Source of the DNA: Loxodes magnus
Taxonomy: Eukaryota > Ciliophora > Karyorelictea > Loxodida > Loxodidae
Direction: 5' to 3'
NCBI GenBank assembly: GCA_946699065.1
Contig: CAMPDV010001975.1
Location: 16,735-80,734 of the forward strand
DNA length: 64,000 nt
Shown here: positions 26,001-36,400 of the stretch, piece by piece
How positions within the stretch are numbered: position 1 is the stretch's first letter
Layout of the letters: each line of letters begins with the position of its first letter
Program-made: the position numbers and the translations under genes
Notes under the pieces: model-generated
Databases searched by the model: none
Told to the model about the DNA's origin: nothing
Seen by the model: the letters and a program-made list of their open reading frames with translations, nothing else

Positions 26001-27140
26001 AAGAAAAGAATATAGAATTTCAGTTTTAGGAGTATGCTTTACGAAGTAATAAGTATTTAGAAAAGTGAAGAAGTAAAGTAAGAAAAAGAAACTAAAATTT
26101 CAGTTTTAAGTAGTATGCTTTAGAAGTAATAAGTATTTTGAAAAGCGAAGAAGTAAAGTAAGAAAAGAAGATAGAATTTCAGTTTTAAGTAGTATGCTTT
26201 GAGAAGTAATAAGTATTTAGAAAAGTGAAGAAATAAGTATGAATAGAAGATAGAATTTCAGTTTTAAGTAATATGCTTTGAGAAGTAATAAGTATTTAGA
26301 AAAGTGTAGTAGTTAAGTAAGAAATGAAGATAGATTTCAGTTTTAAGTAGTATGCTTTGAGAAGTAATAAGTATTTAGAAAAGTGAAGAAGTAAAGTAAG
26401 AAAAGAATATAGATATTAAGTTTTAGGAGTATGCTTTACGAAATAATAAGTATTTAGAAAAGTGAAGAAGTTAAGTAAGAATAGAAGATAGAATTTCAGT
26501 TTTAAGTAGTATGCTTTGAGAAGTAATAAGTATTTAGAAAAGTGAAGAAGTAAAGTAAGAAAAGAAACTAAAATTTCAGTTTTAAGTAGTATGCTTTGAG
26601 AAGTAATAAGTATTTTAAAAAGTGAAGAAGTAAAGTAAGAAAAGAAGATAGAATTTCAGTTTTAAGTAGTATGCTTTGAGAAGTAATAAGTATTTAGAAA
26701 AGCGAAGAAGTAAAGTAAGAAAAGAATAAAGATATTAAGTTTTAGGAGTATGCTTTACGAAGTAATAAGTATTTAGAAAAGTGAAGAAATAAGTATGAAT
26801 AGAAGATAGAATTTCAGTTTTAAGTAATATGCTTTGAGAAGTAATAAGTATTTTGAAAAGTGAAGAAATTAAGTAAGAAAAGTATATAGATATTAAGTTT
26901 TAGGAGTATGCTTTACGAAATAATAAGTATTTAGAAAAGTGAAGAAGTTAAGTAAGAATAGAAGATAGAATTTCAGTTTTAAGTAGTATGCTTTGAGAAG
27001 TTATAAGTATTTTGAAAAGTGAAGAAGTAAAGTAAGAAAAGAATATAGATATTAAGTTTTAGGAGTATGCTTTACGAAGTAATAAGTATTTAGAAAAGTG
27101 AAGAAATTAAGTAAGAAAAGAAGATGGAATATCAGTTTTT
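23080..27140 (+). repeat. ~4-kb duplicated segment, copy 2
   Basis: Counterpart of the segment at 16.8-20.9 kb, displaced by 6,279-6,281 bases. The near-constant offset over five markers means few unit gains or losses since duplication. Differences include the unit near 23,640 (AGGAG with ACGAA in place of AAGTAG with GAGAA), the unit near 26,270 (AAGTAATATG in place of AGGAGTATG), and a private GTGTAGTAG at 26,304. A five-A run also occurs at ~23,060, outside the matching order. Confidence 0.82.
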
Positions 27141-29779
27141 AGGAGTATGCTTTGAGAAGTAATAAGTATTTAGAAAAGTGAAGAAGTAAAGTAAGAAATG
27201 AAGATAGATTTCAGTTTTAAGTAGTATGCTTTGAGAAGTAATAAGTATTTTGAAAAGTGAAGAAGTAAAGTAAGAAAAGAAGATATAATTTCAGTTTTAA
27301 GTAGTATGCTTTGAGAAGTAATAAGTATTTAGAAAAGTGAAGAAGTAAAGTAAGAAAAGAATATAGAATTTCAGTTTTAAGTAGTATGCTTTGAGAAGTA
27401 ATAAGTATTTTGAAAAGTGAAGAAGTAAAGTAAGAAAAGTATATAGATATTAAGTTTTAGGAGTATGCTTTACGAAATAATAAGTATTTAGAAAAGTGAA
27501 GAAGTAAAGTAAGAAAAGAAACTAAAATTTCAGTTTTAAGTAGTATGCTTTGAGAAGTAATAAGTATTTTAAAAAGTGAAGAAGTAAAGTAAGAAAAGAA
27601 GATAGAATTTCAGTTTTAAGTAGTATGCTTTGAGAAGTAATAAGTATTTAGAAAAGCGAAGAAGTAAAGTAAGAAAAGAATAAAGATATTAAGTTTTAGG
27701 AGTATGCTTTACGAAGTAATAAGTATTTAGAAAAGTGAAGAAATAAGTATGAATAGAAGATCGAATTTCAGTTTTAAGTAATATGCTTTGAGAAGTAATA
27801 AGTATTTTGAAAAGTGAAGAAATTAAGTAAGAAAAGAAGAAAGAATTTAAGTTTTTAGGAGTATGCTTTACGAAGTAATAAGTATTTAGAAAAGTGAAGT
27901 AGTTAAGTAAGAAATGAAGATAGATTTCAGTTTTAAGTAGTATGCTTTGAGAAGTAATAAGTATTTAGAAAAGTGAAGAAGTAAAGTAAGAAAAGAATAT
28001 AGATATTAAGTTTTAGGAGTATGCTTTACGAAGTAATAAGTATTTAGAAAAGTGAAGAAATTAAGTAAGAAAAGAAGATGGAATATCAGTTTTTAGGAGT
28101 ATGCTTTGAGAAGTAATAAGTATTTAGAAAAGTGAAGAAGTTAAGTAAGAAATGAAGATAGATTTCAGTTTTAAGTAGTATGCTTTGAGAAGTAATAAGT
28201 ATTTTGAAAAGTGAAGAAGTAAAGTAAGAAAAGAAGATATAATTTCAGTTTTAAGTAGTATGCTTTGAGAAGTAATAAGTATTTTGAAAAGTGAAGTAGT
28301 TAAGTAAGAAATGAAGATAGATTTCAGTTTTAAGTAGTATGCTTTGAGAAGTAATAAGTATTTAGAAAAGTGAAGAAGTAAAGTAAGAAAAGAATATAGA
28401 ATTTCAGTTTTAAGTAGTATGCTTTGAGAAGTAATAAGTATTTAGAAAAGTGAAGAAGTTAAGTAAGAATAGAAGATAGAATTTCAGTTTTAAGTAGTAT
28501 GCTTTGAGAAGTAATAAGTATTTTGAAAAGTGAAGAAGTAAAGTAAGAAAAGAATATATAATTTCAGTTTTAGGAGTATGCTTTACGAAGTAATAATTAT
28601 TTGTAAAGTGAAGAAGTAAAGTAAGAAAAGAAGATAGAATTTCAGTTTTAAGTAGTATGCTTTGAGAAGTAATAAGTATTTAGAAAAGCGAAGAAGTAAA
28701 GTAAGAAAAGAATAAAGATATTAAGTTTTAGGAGTATGCTTTACGAAGTAATAAGTATTTAGAAAAGTGAAGAAATAAGTATGAATAGAAGATAGAATTT
28801 CAGTTTTAAGTAATATGCTTTGAGAAGTAATAAGTATTTTGAAAAGTGAAGAAATTAAGTAAGAAAAGAAGAAAGAATTTTATTTTTAAGTAGTATGCTT
28901 TGAGAAGTAATAAGTATTTAGAAAAGTGAAGAAGTAAAGTAAGAAAAGAATATAGATATTAAGTTTTAGGAGTATGCTTTACGAAATAATAAGTATTTAG
29001 AAAAGTGAAGAAGTTAAGTAAGAATAGAAGATAGAATTTCAGTTTTAAGTAGTATGCTTTGAGAAGTAATAAGTATTTAGAAAAGTGAAGAAGTAAAGTA
29101 AGAAATGAAGATAGATTTCAGTTTTAAGTAGTATGCTTTGAGAAGTAATAAGTATTTAGAAAAGTGAAGAAGTAAAGTAAGAAAAGAAGATAGAATTTCA
29201 GTTTTAAGTAGTATGCTTTGAGAAGTAATAAGTATTTAGAAAAGTGAAGAAGTAAAGTAAGAAAAGAATATATAATTTCAGTTTTAAGTAGTATGCTTTG
29301 AGAAGTAATAAGTATTTTGAAAAGTGAAGAAGTAAAGTAAGAAAAGAATATAGAATTTCAGTTTTAGGAGTATGCTTTACGAAGTTATAAGTATTTAGAA
29401 AAGTGAAGTAGTTAAGTAAGAAATGAAGATAGATTTCAGTTTTAAGTAGTATGCTTTGAGAAGTAATAAGTATTTAGAAAAGTGAAGAAGTAAAGTAAGA
29501 AAAGAATATAGATATTAAGTTTTAGGAGTATGCTTTGAGAAATAATAAGTATTTAGAAAAGTGAAGAAGTTAAGTAAGAATAGAAGATAGAATTTCAGTT
29601 TTAAGTAGTATGCTTTGAGAAGTAATAAGTATTTTGAAAAGTGAAGAAGTAAAGTAAGAAAAGAATATAGAATTTCAGTTTTAAGTAGTATGCTTTGAGA
29701 AGTAATAAGTATTTAGAAAAGTGAAGAAGTAAAGTAAGAAAAGAAGATAGAATTTCAGTTTTAAGTAGTATGTTTTGAG

Positions 29780-30060
29780 AAGTAATAAGTATTTAGAAAA
29801 GCGAAGAAGTAAAGTAAGAAAAGAATAAAGATATTAAGTTTTAGGAGTATGCTTTGAGAAGTAATAAGTATTTTGAAAAGTGAAGAAGTAAAGTAAGAAA
29901 AGAAGATATAATTTCAGTTTTAAGTAGTATGCTTTGAGAAGTAATAAGTATTTTGAAAAGCGAAGAAGTAAAGTAAGAAAAGAAGAAAGAATTTAAGTTT
30001 TTAGGAGTATGCTCTGAGAAGTAATAAGTATTTAGAAAAGTGAAGAAGTAAAGTAAGAAA
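29780..30060 (+). repeat. Short duplicated block with private GCTCTGAG variant, copy 1
   Basis: Contains GCTCTGAGAA at 30,011, where almost every other unit has GCTTTGAGAA. The same variant is found only at 31,844, 1,833 bases (23 units) away, with the same order of neighbouring units: a GTTTTGAG unit, a GAATAAAGATATTAAG unit, a GAAGATATAATTT unit, then the marker. Confidence 0.8.
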
Positions 30061-31600
30061 AGAATATATAATTTCAGTTTTAAGTAGTATGTTTTGAGAA
30101 GTAATAATTATTTGATAAAGTGAAGAAGTAAAGTAAGAATAGAAGATAGAATTTCAGTTTTAAGTAGTATGTTTTGAGAAGTAATAAGTATTTTGAAAAG
30201 TGAAGAAGTAAAGTAAGAAAAGAATATATAATTTCAGTTTTAGGAGTATGCTTTACGAAGTAATAATTATTTGATAAAGTGAAGAAGTAAAGTAAGAAAA
30301 GAAGATAGAATTTCAGTTTTAAGTAGTATGTTTTGAGAAGTAATAAGTATTTAGAAAAGCGAAGAAGTAAAGTAAGAAAAGAAGAAAGAATTTCAGTTTT
30401 AAGTAGTATGCTTTGAGAAGTAATAAGTATTTAGAAAAGTGAAGAAGTAAAGTAAGAAAAGAATATATAATTTCAGTTTTAAGTAGTATGTTTTGAGAAG
30501 TAATAATTATTTGATAAAGTGAAGAAGTAAAGTAAGAATAGAAGATAGAATTTCAGTTTTAAGTAGTATGTTTTGAGAAGTAATAAGTATTTTGAAAAGT
30601 GAAGAAGTAAAGTAAGAAAAGAATATATAATTTCAGTTTTAGGAGTATGCTTTACGAAGTAATAATTATTTGAAAAGTGAAGAAGTAAAGTAAGAAAAGA
30701 AGATATAATTTCAGTTTTAAGTAGTATGCTTTGAGAAGTAATAAGTATTTAGAAAAGTGAAGAAGTAAAGTAAGAAAAGAAGATATAATTTCAGTTTTAA
30801 GTAGTATGCTTTGAGAAGTAATAAGTATTTTGAAAAGCGAAGAAGTAAAGTAAGAAAAGAAGAAAGAATTTCAGTTTTAAGTAGTATGCTTTGAGAAGTA
30901 ATAAGTATTTAGAAAAGTGAAGAAGTAAAGTAAGAAAAGAATATATAATTTCAGTTTTAAGTAGTATGTTTTGAGAAGTAATAATTATTTGATAAAGTGA
31001 AGAAGTAAAGTAAGAATAGAAGATAGAATTTCAGTTTTAAGTAGTATGTTTTGAGAAGTAATAAGTATTTTGAAAAGTGAAGAAGTAAAGTAAGAAAAGA
31101 ATATATAATTTCAGTTTTAGGAGTATGCTTTACGAAGTAATAATTATTTGAAAAGTGAAGAAGTAAAGTAAGAAAAGAAGATATAATTTCAGTTTTAAGT
31201 AGTATGCTTTGAGAAGTAATAAGTATTTTGAAAAGCGAAGAAGTAAAGTAAGAAAAGAAGAAAGAATTTCAGTTTTAAGTAGTATGCTTTGAGAAGTAAT
31301 AAGTATTTAGAAAAGTGAAGAAGTAAAGTAAGAAAAGAATATATAATTTCAGTTTTAAGTAGTATGTTTTGAGAAGTAATAATTATTTGATAAAGTGAAG
31401 AAGTAAAGTAAGAATAGAAGATAGAATTTCAGTTTTAAGTAGTATGTTTTGAGAAGTAATAAGTATTTTGAAAAGTGAAGAAGTAAAGTAAGAAAAGAAT
31501 ATATAATTTCAGTTTTAGGAGTATGCTTTACGAAGTAATAATTATTTGATAAAGTGAAGAAGTAAAGTAAGAAAAGAAGATAGAATTTCAGTTTTAAGTA
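30061..31600 (+). repeat. 5-6-unit higher-order repeat, four copies
   Basis: A pair of units with ATGTTTTGAG, the first of them followed by AATTATTTGATAAAG, recurs with GTTTTGAGAA at 30,091, 30,490, 30,968 and 31,365. Spacings are 399, 478 and 397 bases, that is 5, 6 and 5 units. Between them the order is GAATAGAAGATAG, GAATATATAATTT with ACGAAG and AATTATTTG, GAAGATATAA (repeated once more in the 6-unit version) and GAAGAAAGAATTTCAG. This is the most compact and regular multi-unit repeat in the array and is probably a recent expansion. Confidence 0.85.
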
Positions 31601-31612
31601 GTATGTTTTGAG

Positions 31613-31893
31613 AAGTAATAAGTATTTAGAAAAGCGAAGAAGTAAAGTAAGAAAAGAATAAAGATATTAAGTTTTAGGAGTATGCTTTGAGAAGTAATAA
31701 GTATTTTGAAAAGTGAAGAAGTAAAGTAAGAAAAGAAGATATAATTTCAGTTTTAAGTAGTATGCTTTGAGAAGTAATAAGTATTTTGAAAAGCGAAGAA
31801 GTAAAGTAAGAAAAGAAGAAAGAATTTAAGTTTTTAGGAGTATGCTCTGAGAAGTAATAAGTATTTAGAAAAGTGAAGAAGTAAAGTAAGAAA
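31613..31893 (+). repeat. Short duplicated block with private GCTCTGAG variant, copy 2
   Basis: Matches 29,780-30,060 unit for unit and carries the second and only other GCTCTGAG (31,844). It lies just after the 5-6-unit repeat run at 30.06-31.6 kb, so that run was inserted or expanded between the two copies of this block. Confidence 0.8.
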
Positions 31894-33339
31894 AGTATAT
31901 AGATATTAAGTTTTAGGAGTATGCTTTACGAAATAATAAGTATTTAGAAAAGTGAAGAAGTTAAGTAAGAATAGAAGATAGAATTTCAGTTTTAAGTAGT
32001 ATGCTTTGAGAAGTAATAAGTATTTTGAAAAGTGAAGAAGTAAAGTAAGAAAAGAATATATAATTTCAGTTTTAGGAGTATGCTTTACGAAGTAATAATT
32101 ATTTGATAAAGTGAAGAAGTAATGTAAGAAAAGAAACTAAAATTTCAGTTTTAAGTAGTATGCTTTGAGAAGTAATAAGTATTTAGAAAAGTGAAGAAGT
32201 AAAGTAAGAAAAGAAGATAGAATTTCAGTTTTAAGTAGTATGCTTTGAGAAGTAATAAGTATTTAGAAAAGTGAAGAAGTAAAGTAAGAAAAGAATATAG
32301 AATTTCAGTTTTAAGTAGTATGCTTTGAGAAGTAATAAGTATTTTGAAAAGTGAAGAAGTAAAGTAAAAAAAGAATATAGAATTTCAGTTTTAGGAGTAT
32401 GCTTTACGAAGTTATAAGTATTTAGAAAAGTGAAGTAGTTAAGTAAGAAATGAAGATAGATTTCAGTTTTAAGTAGTATGCTTTGAGAAGTAATAAGTAT
32501 TTAGAAAAGTGAAGAAGTAAAGTAAGAAAAGAATATAGATATTAAGTTTTAGGAGTATGCTTTACGAAGTAATAAGTATTTAGAAAAGTGAAGAAGTAAA
32601 GTAAGAAAAGAAGATAGAATTTCAGTTTTAAGTAGTATGTTTTGAGAAGTAATAAGTATTTTGAAAAGTGAAGAAGTAAAGTAAGAAAAGAATATAGAAT
32701 TTCAGTTTTAAGTAGTATGCTTTGAGAAGTAATAAGTATTTAGAAAAGTGAAGAAGTAAAGTAAGAAAAGAAGATATAATTTCAGTTTTAAGTAGTATGC
32801 TTTGAGAAGTAATAAGTATTTTGAAAAGTGAAGAAGTAAAGTAAGAAAAGAATATATAATTTCAGTTTTAGGAGTATGCTTTGAGAAGTAATAATTATTT
32901 GATAAAGTGAAGAAGTAAAGTAAGAAAAGAAGATAGAATTTCAGTTTTAAGTAGTATGCTTTGAGAAGTAATAAGTATTTAGAAAAGCGAAGAAGTAAAG
33001 TAAGAAAAGAAGAAAGAATTTCAGTTTTAAAAGTATGCTTTGAGAAGTAATAAGTATTTAGAAAAGTGAAGAAGTAAAGTAAGAAAAGAAACTAAAATTT
33101 CAGTTTTAAGTAGTATGCTTTGAGAAGTAATAAGTATTTAGAAAAGTGAAGAAGTAAAGTAAGAAAAGAAGATATAATTTCAGTTTTAAGTAGTATGCTT
33201 TGAGAAGTAATAAGTATTTAGAAAAGTGAAGAAGTAAAGTAAGAAAAGAAGATAGAATTTCAGTTTTAAGTAGTATGCTTTGAGAAGTATAAGTATTTAG
33301 AAAAGTGAAGAAGTAAAGTAAGAAAAGAATATAGAATTT

Positions 33340-33490
33340 CAGTTTTAGGAGTATGCTTTACGAAAGTAATAAGTATTTAGAAAAGTGAAGAAGTAAAGTA
33401 AGAAAAGAAACTAGAATTTCAGTTTTAAGTAGTATGCTTTAGAAGTAATAAGTATTTTAGAAAAGTGAAGAAGTAAAGTAAGAAAAGAAG
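33340..33490 (+). repeat. Transition zone between higher-order and uniform domains
   Basis: About two units here carry several one-off changes: ACGAAAGTAAT with an extra A (33,360), GAAACTAGAATTT in place of GAAACTAAAATTT (33,408), TTTAGAAG lacking GA (~33,438) and ATTTTAGAAAAG, a hybrid of the TTAGA and TTTGA forms (~33,452). This is the last place where the ACGAA mark of family B appears. Downstream all units are A-like. Confidence 0.75.
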
Positions 33491-36400
33491 ATAGAATTTC
33501 AGTTTTAAGGAGTATGCTTTGAGAAGTAATAAGTATTTAGAAAAGTGAAGAAGTAAAGTAAGAAAAGAAGATAGAATTTCAGTTTTAAGGAGTATGCTTT
33601 GAGAAGTAATAAGTATTTAGAAAAGTGAAGAAGTTAAGTAAGAAAAGAAGATAGATTTCAGTTTTAAGGAGTATGCTTTGAGAAGTAATAAGTATTTAGA
33701 AAAGTGAAGAAGTAAAGTAAGAAAAGAAGATAGATTTAAGTTTTAAGGAGTATGCTTTGAGAAGTAATAAGTATTTAGAAAAGTGAAGAAGTAAAGTAAG
33801 AAAAGAAGATAGAATTTCAGTTTTAAGTAGTATGCTTTGAGAAGTAATAAGTATTTAGAAAAGTGAAGAAGTAAAGTAAGAAAAGAAGATAGAATTTCAG
33901 TTTTAAGGAGTATGCTTTGAGAAGTAATAAGTATTTAGAAAAGTGAAGAAGTAAAGTAAGAAAAGAAGATAGAATTTCAGTTTTAAGTAGTATGCTTTGA
34001 GAAGTAATAAGTATTTAGAAAAGTGAAGAAGTAAAGTAAGAAAAGAAGATAGAATTTCAGTTTTAAGGAGTATGCTTTGAGAAGTAATAAGTATTTAGAA
34101 AAGTGAAGAAGTAAAGTAAGAAAAGAAGATAGAATTTCAGTTTTAAGTAGTATGCTTTGAGAAGTAATAAGTATTTAGAAAAGTGAAGAAGTAAAGTAAG
34201 AAAAGAAGATAGAATTTCAGTTTTAAGGAGTATGCTTTGAGAAGTAATAAGTATTTAGAAAAGTGAAGAAGTAAAGTAAGAAAAGAAGATAGAATTTCAG
34301 TTTTAAGGAGTATGCTTTGAGAAGTAATAAGTATTTAGAAAAGTGAAGAAGTAAAGTAAGAAAAGAAGATAGAATTTCAGTTTTAAGAGTATGCTTTGAG
34401 AAGTAATAAGTATTTTGAAAAGTGAAGAAGTAAAGTAAGAAAAGAAGATAGAATTTAAGTTTTAAGGAGTATGCTTTGAGAAGTAATAAGTATTTAGAAA
34501 AGTGAAGAAGTAAAGTAAGAAAAGAAGATAGATATTCAGTTTTAAGGAGTATGCTTTGAGAAGTAATAAGTATTTAGAAAAGTGAAGAAGTAAAGTAAGA
34601 AAAGAAGATAGAATTTCAGTTTTAAGGAGTATGCTTTGAGAAGTAATAAGTATTTTGAAAAGTGAAGAAGTAAAGTAAGAAAAGAAGATAGAATTTCAGT
34701 TTTAGGAGTATGCTTTGAGAAGTAATAAGTATTTAGAAAAGTGAAGAAGTAAAGTAAGAAAAGAAGATAGAATTTCAGTTTTAAGGAGTATGCTTTGAGA
34801 AGTAATAAGTATTTAGAAAAGTGAAGAAGTAAAGTAAGAAAAGAAGATAGAATTTAAGTTTTAGGAGTATGCTTTGAGAAGTAATAAGTATTTAGAAAAG
34901 TGAAGAAGTAAAGTAAGAAAAGAAGATAGAATTTCAGTTTTAAGGAGTATGCTTTGAGAAGTAATAAGTATTTAGAAAAGTGAAGAAGTAAAGTAAGAAA
35001 AGAAGATAGATTTCAGTTTTAAGAGTATGCTTTGAGAAGTAATAAGTATTTAGAAAAGTGAAGAAGTAAAGTAAGAAAAGAAGATAGAATTTCAGTTTTA
35101 AGTAGTATGCTTTGAGAAGTAATAAGTATTTAGAAAAGTGAAGAAGTAAAGTAAGAAAAGAAGATAGAATTTCAGTTTTAGGAGTATGCTTTGAGAAGTA
35201 ATAAGTATTTAGAAAAGTGAAGAAGTAAAGTAAGAAAAGAAGATAGAATTTCAGTTTTAAGGAGTATGCTTTGAGAAGTAATAAGTATTTAGAAAAGTGA
35301 AGAAGTAAAGTAAGAAAAGAAGATAGAATTTCAGTTTTAGGAGTATGCTTTGAGAAGTAATAAGTATTTAGAAAAGTGAAGAAGTAAAGTAAGAAAAGAA
35401 GATAGATTTCAGTTTTAGGAGTATGCTTTGAGAAGTAATAAGTATTTAGAAAAGTGAAGAAGTAAAGTAAGAAAAGAAGATAGAATTTCAGTTTTAAGGA
35501 GTATGCTTTGAGAAGTAATAAGTATTTAGAAAAGTGAAGAAGTAAAGTAAGAAAAGAAGATAGAATTTCAGTTTTAAGAGTATGCTTTGAGAAGTAATAA
35601 GTATTTAGAAAAGTGAAGAAGTAAAGTAAGAAAAGAAGATAGAATTTCAGTTTTAAGAGTATGCTTTGAGAAGTAATAAGTATTTAGAAAAGTGAAGAAG
35701 TAAAGTAAGAAAAGAAGATAGATTTCAGTTTTAGGAGTATGCTTTGAGAAGTAATAAGTATTTAGAAAAGTGAAGAAGTAAAGTAAGAAAAGAAGATAGA
35801 ATTTCAGTTTTAAGTAGTATGCTTTGAGAAGTAATAAGTATTTAGAAAAGTGAAGAAGTAAAGTAAGAAAAGAAGATAGAATTTCAGTTTTAAGAGTATG
35901 CTTTGAGAAGTAATAAGTATTTAGAAAAGTGAAGAAGTAAAGTAAGAAAAGAAGATAGAATTTCAGTTTTAAGAGTATGCTTTGAGAAGTAATAAGTATT
36001 TAGAAAAGTGAAGAAGTAAAGTAAGAAAAGAAGATAGAATTTCAGTTTTAAGGAGTATGCTTTGAGAAGTAATAAGTATTTAGAAAAGTGAAGAAGTAAA
36101 GTAAGAAAAGAAGATAGAATTTCAGTTTTAAGGAGTATGCTTTGAGAAGTAATAAGTATTTAGAAAAGTGAAGAAGTAAAGTAAGAAAAGAAGATAGAAT
36201 TTCAGTTTTAAGAGTATGCTTTGAGAAGTAATAAGTATTTAGAAAAGTGAAGAAGTAAAGTAAGAAAAGAAGATAGAATTTCAGTTTTAAGGAGTATGCT
36301 TTGAGAAGTAATAAGTATTTAGAAAAGTGAAGAAGTAAAGTAAGAAAAGAAGATAGAATTTCAGTTTTAAGGAGTATGCTTTGAGAAGTAATAAGTATTT

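Larger units (their letters stand above)
1..33440 (+). repeat. Higher-order-repeat domain of the 80-bp satellite
   Basis: In this part the units are of mixed types that recur in fixed orders, so the real repeat is a multi-unit block. Two main families are seen. Family A has TTAAGTAGTATGCTTTGAGAA and is usually 80 bp; family B has TTAGGAGTATGCTTTACGAA and is usually 79 bp. The two diagnostic sites mostly travel together. Recombinant units exist, for example AAGTAG with ACGAA near 2,185, 4,095 and 9,975. Rare marker variants let blocks be traced: TTTAGAAG (loss of GA) near 2,747, 4,577, 6,010, 10,457, 14,750, 19,842, 21,665 and 26,115; AAGTTATAAG near 931, 8,955, 9,434, 18,015, 24,297 and 25,093; AATTATTTGATAAAG near 11,425, 12,701, 13,497, 14,213, 17,151, 18,420, 19,299, 23,432 and 25,578. 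The last B-type ACGAA is near 33,360. Confidence 0.9.

Noticed and set aside
1-33440. Telomeric repeat, from the frequent TTAGG in TTTTAGGAGTATG
   Set aside because: TTAGG occurs once per B-type unit and is never in tandem. It is part of the 80-bp unit.
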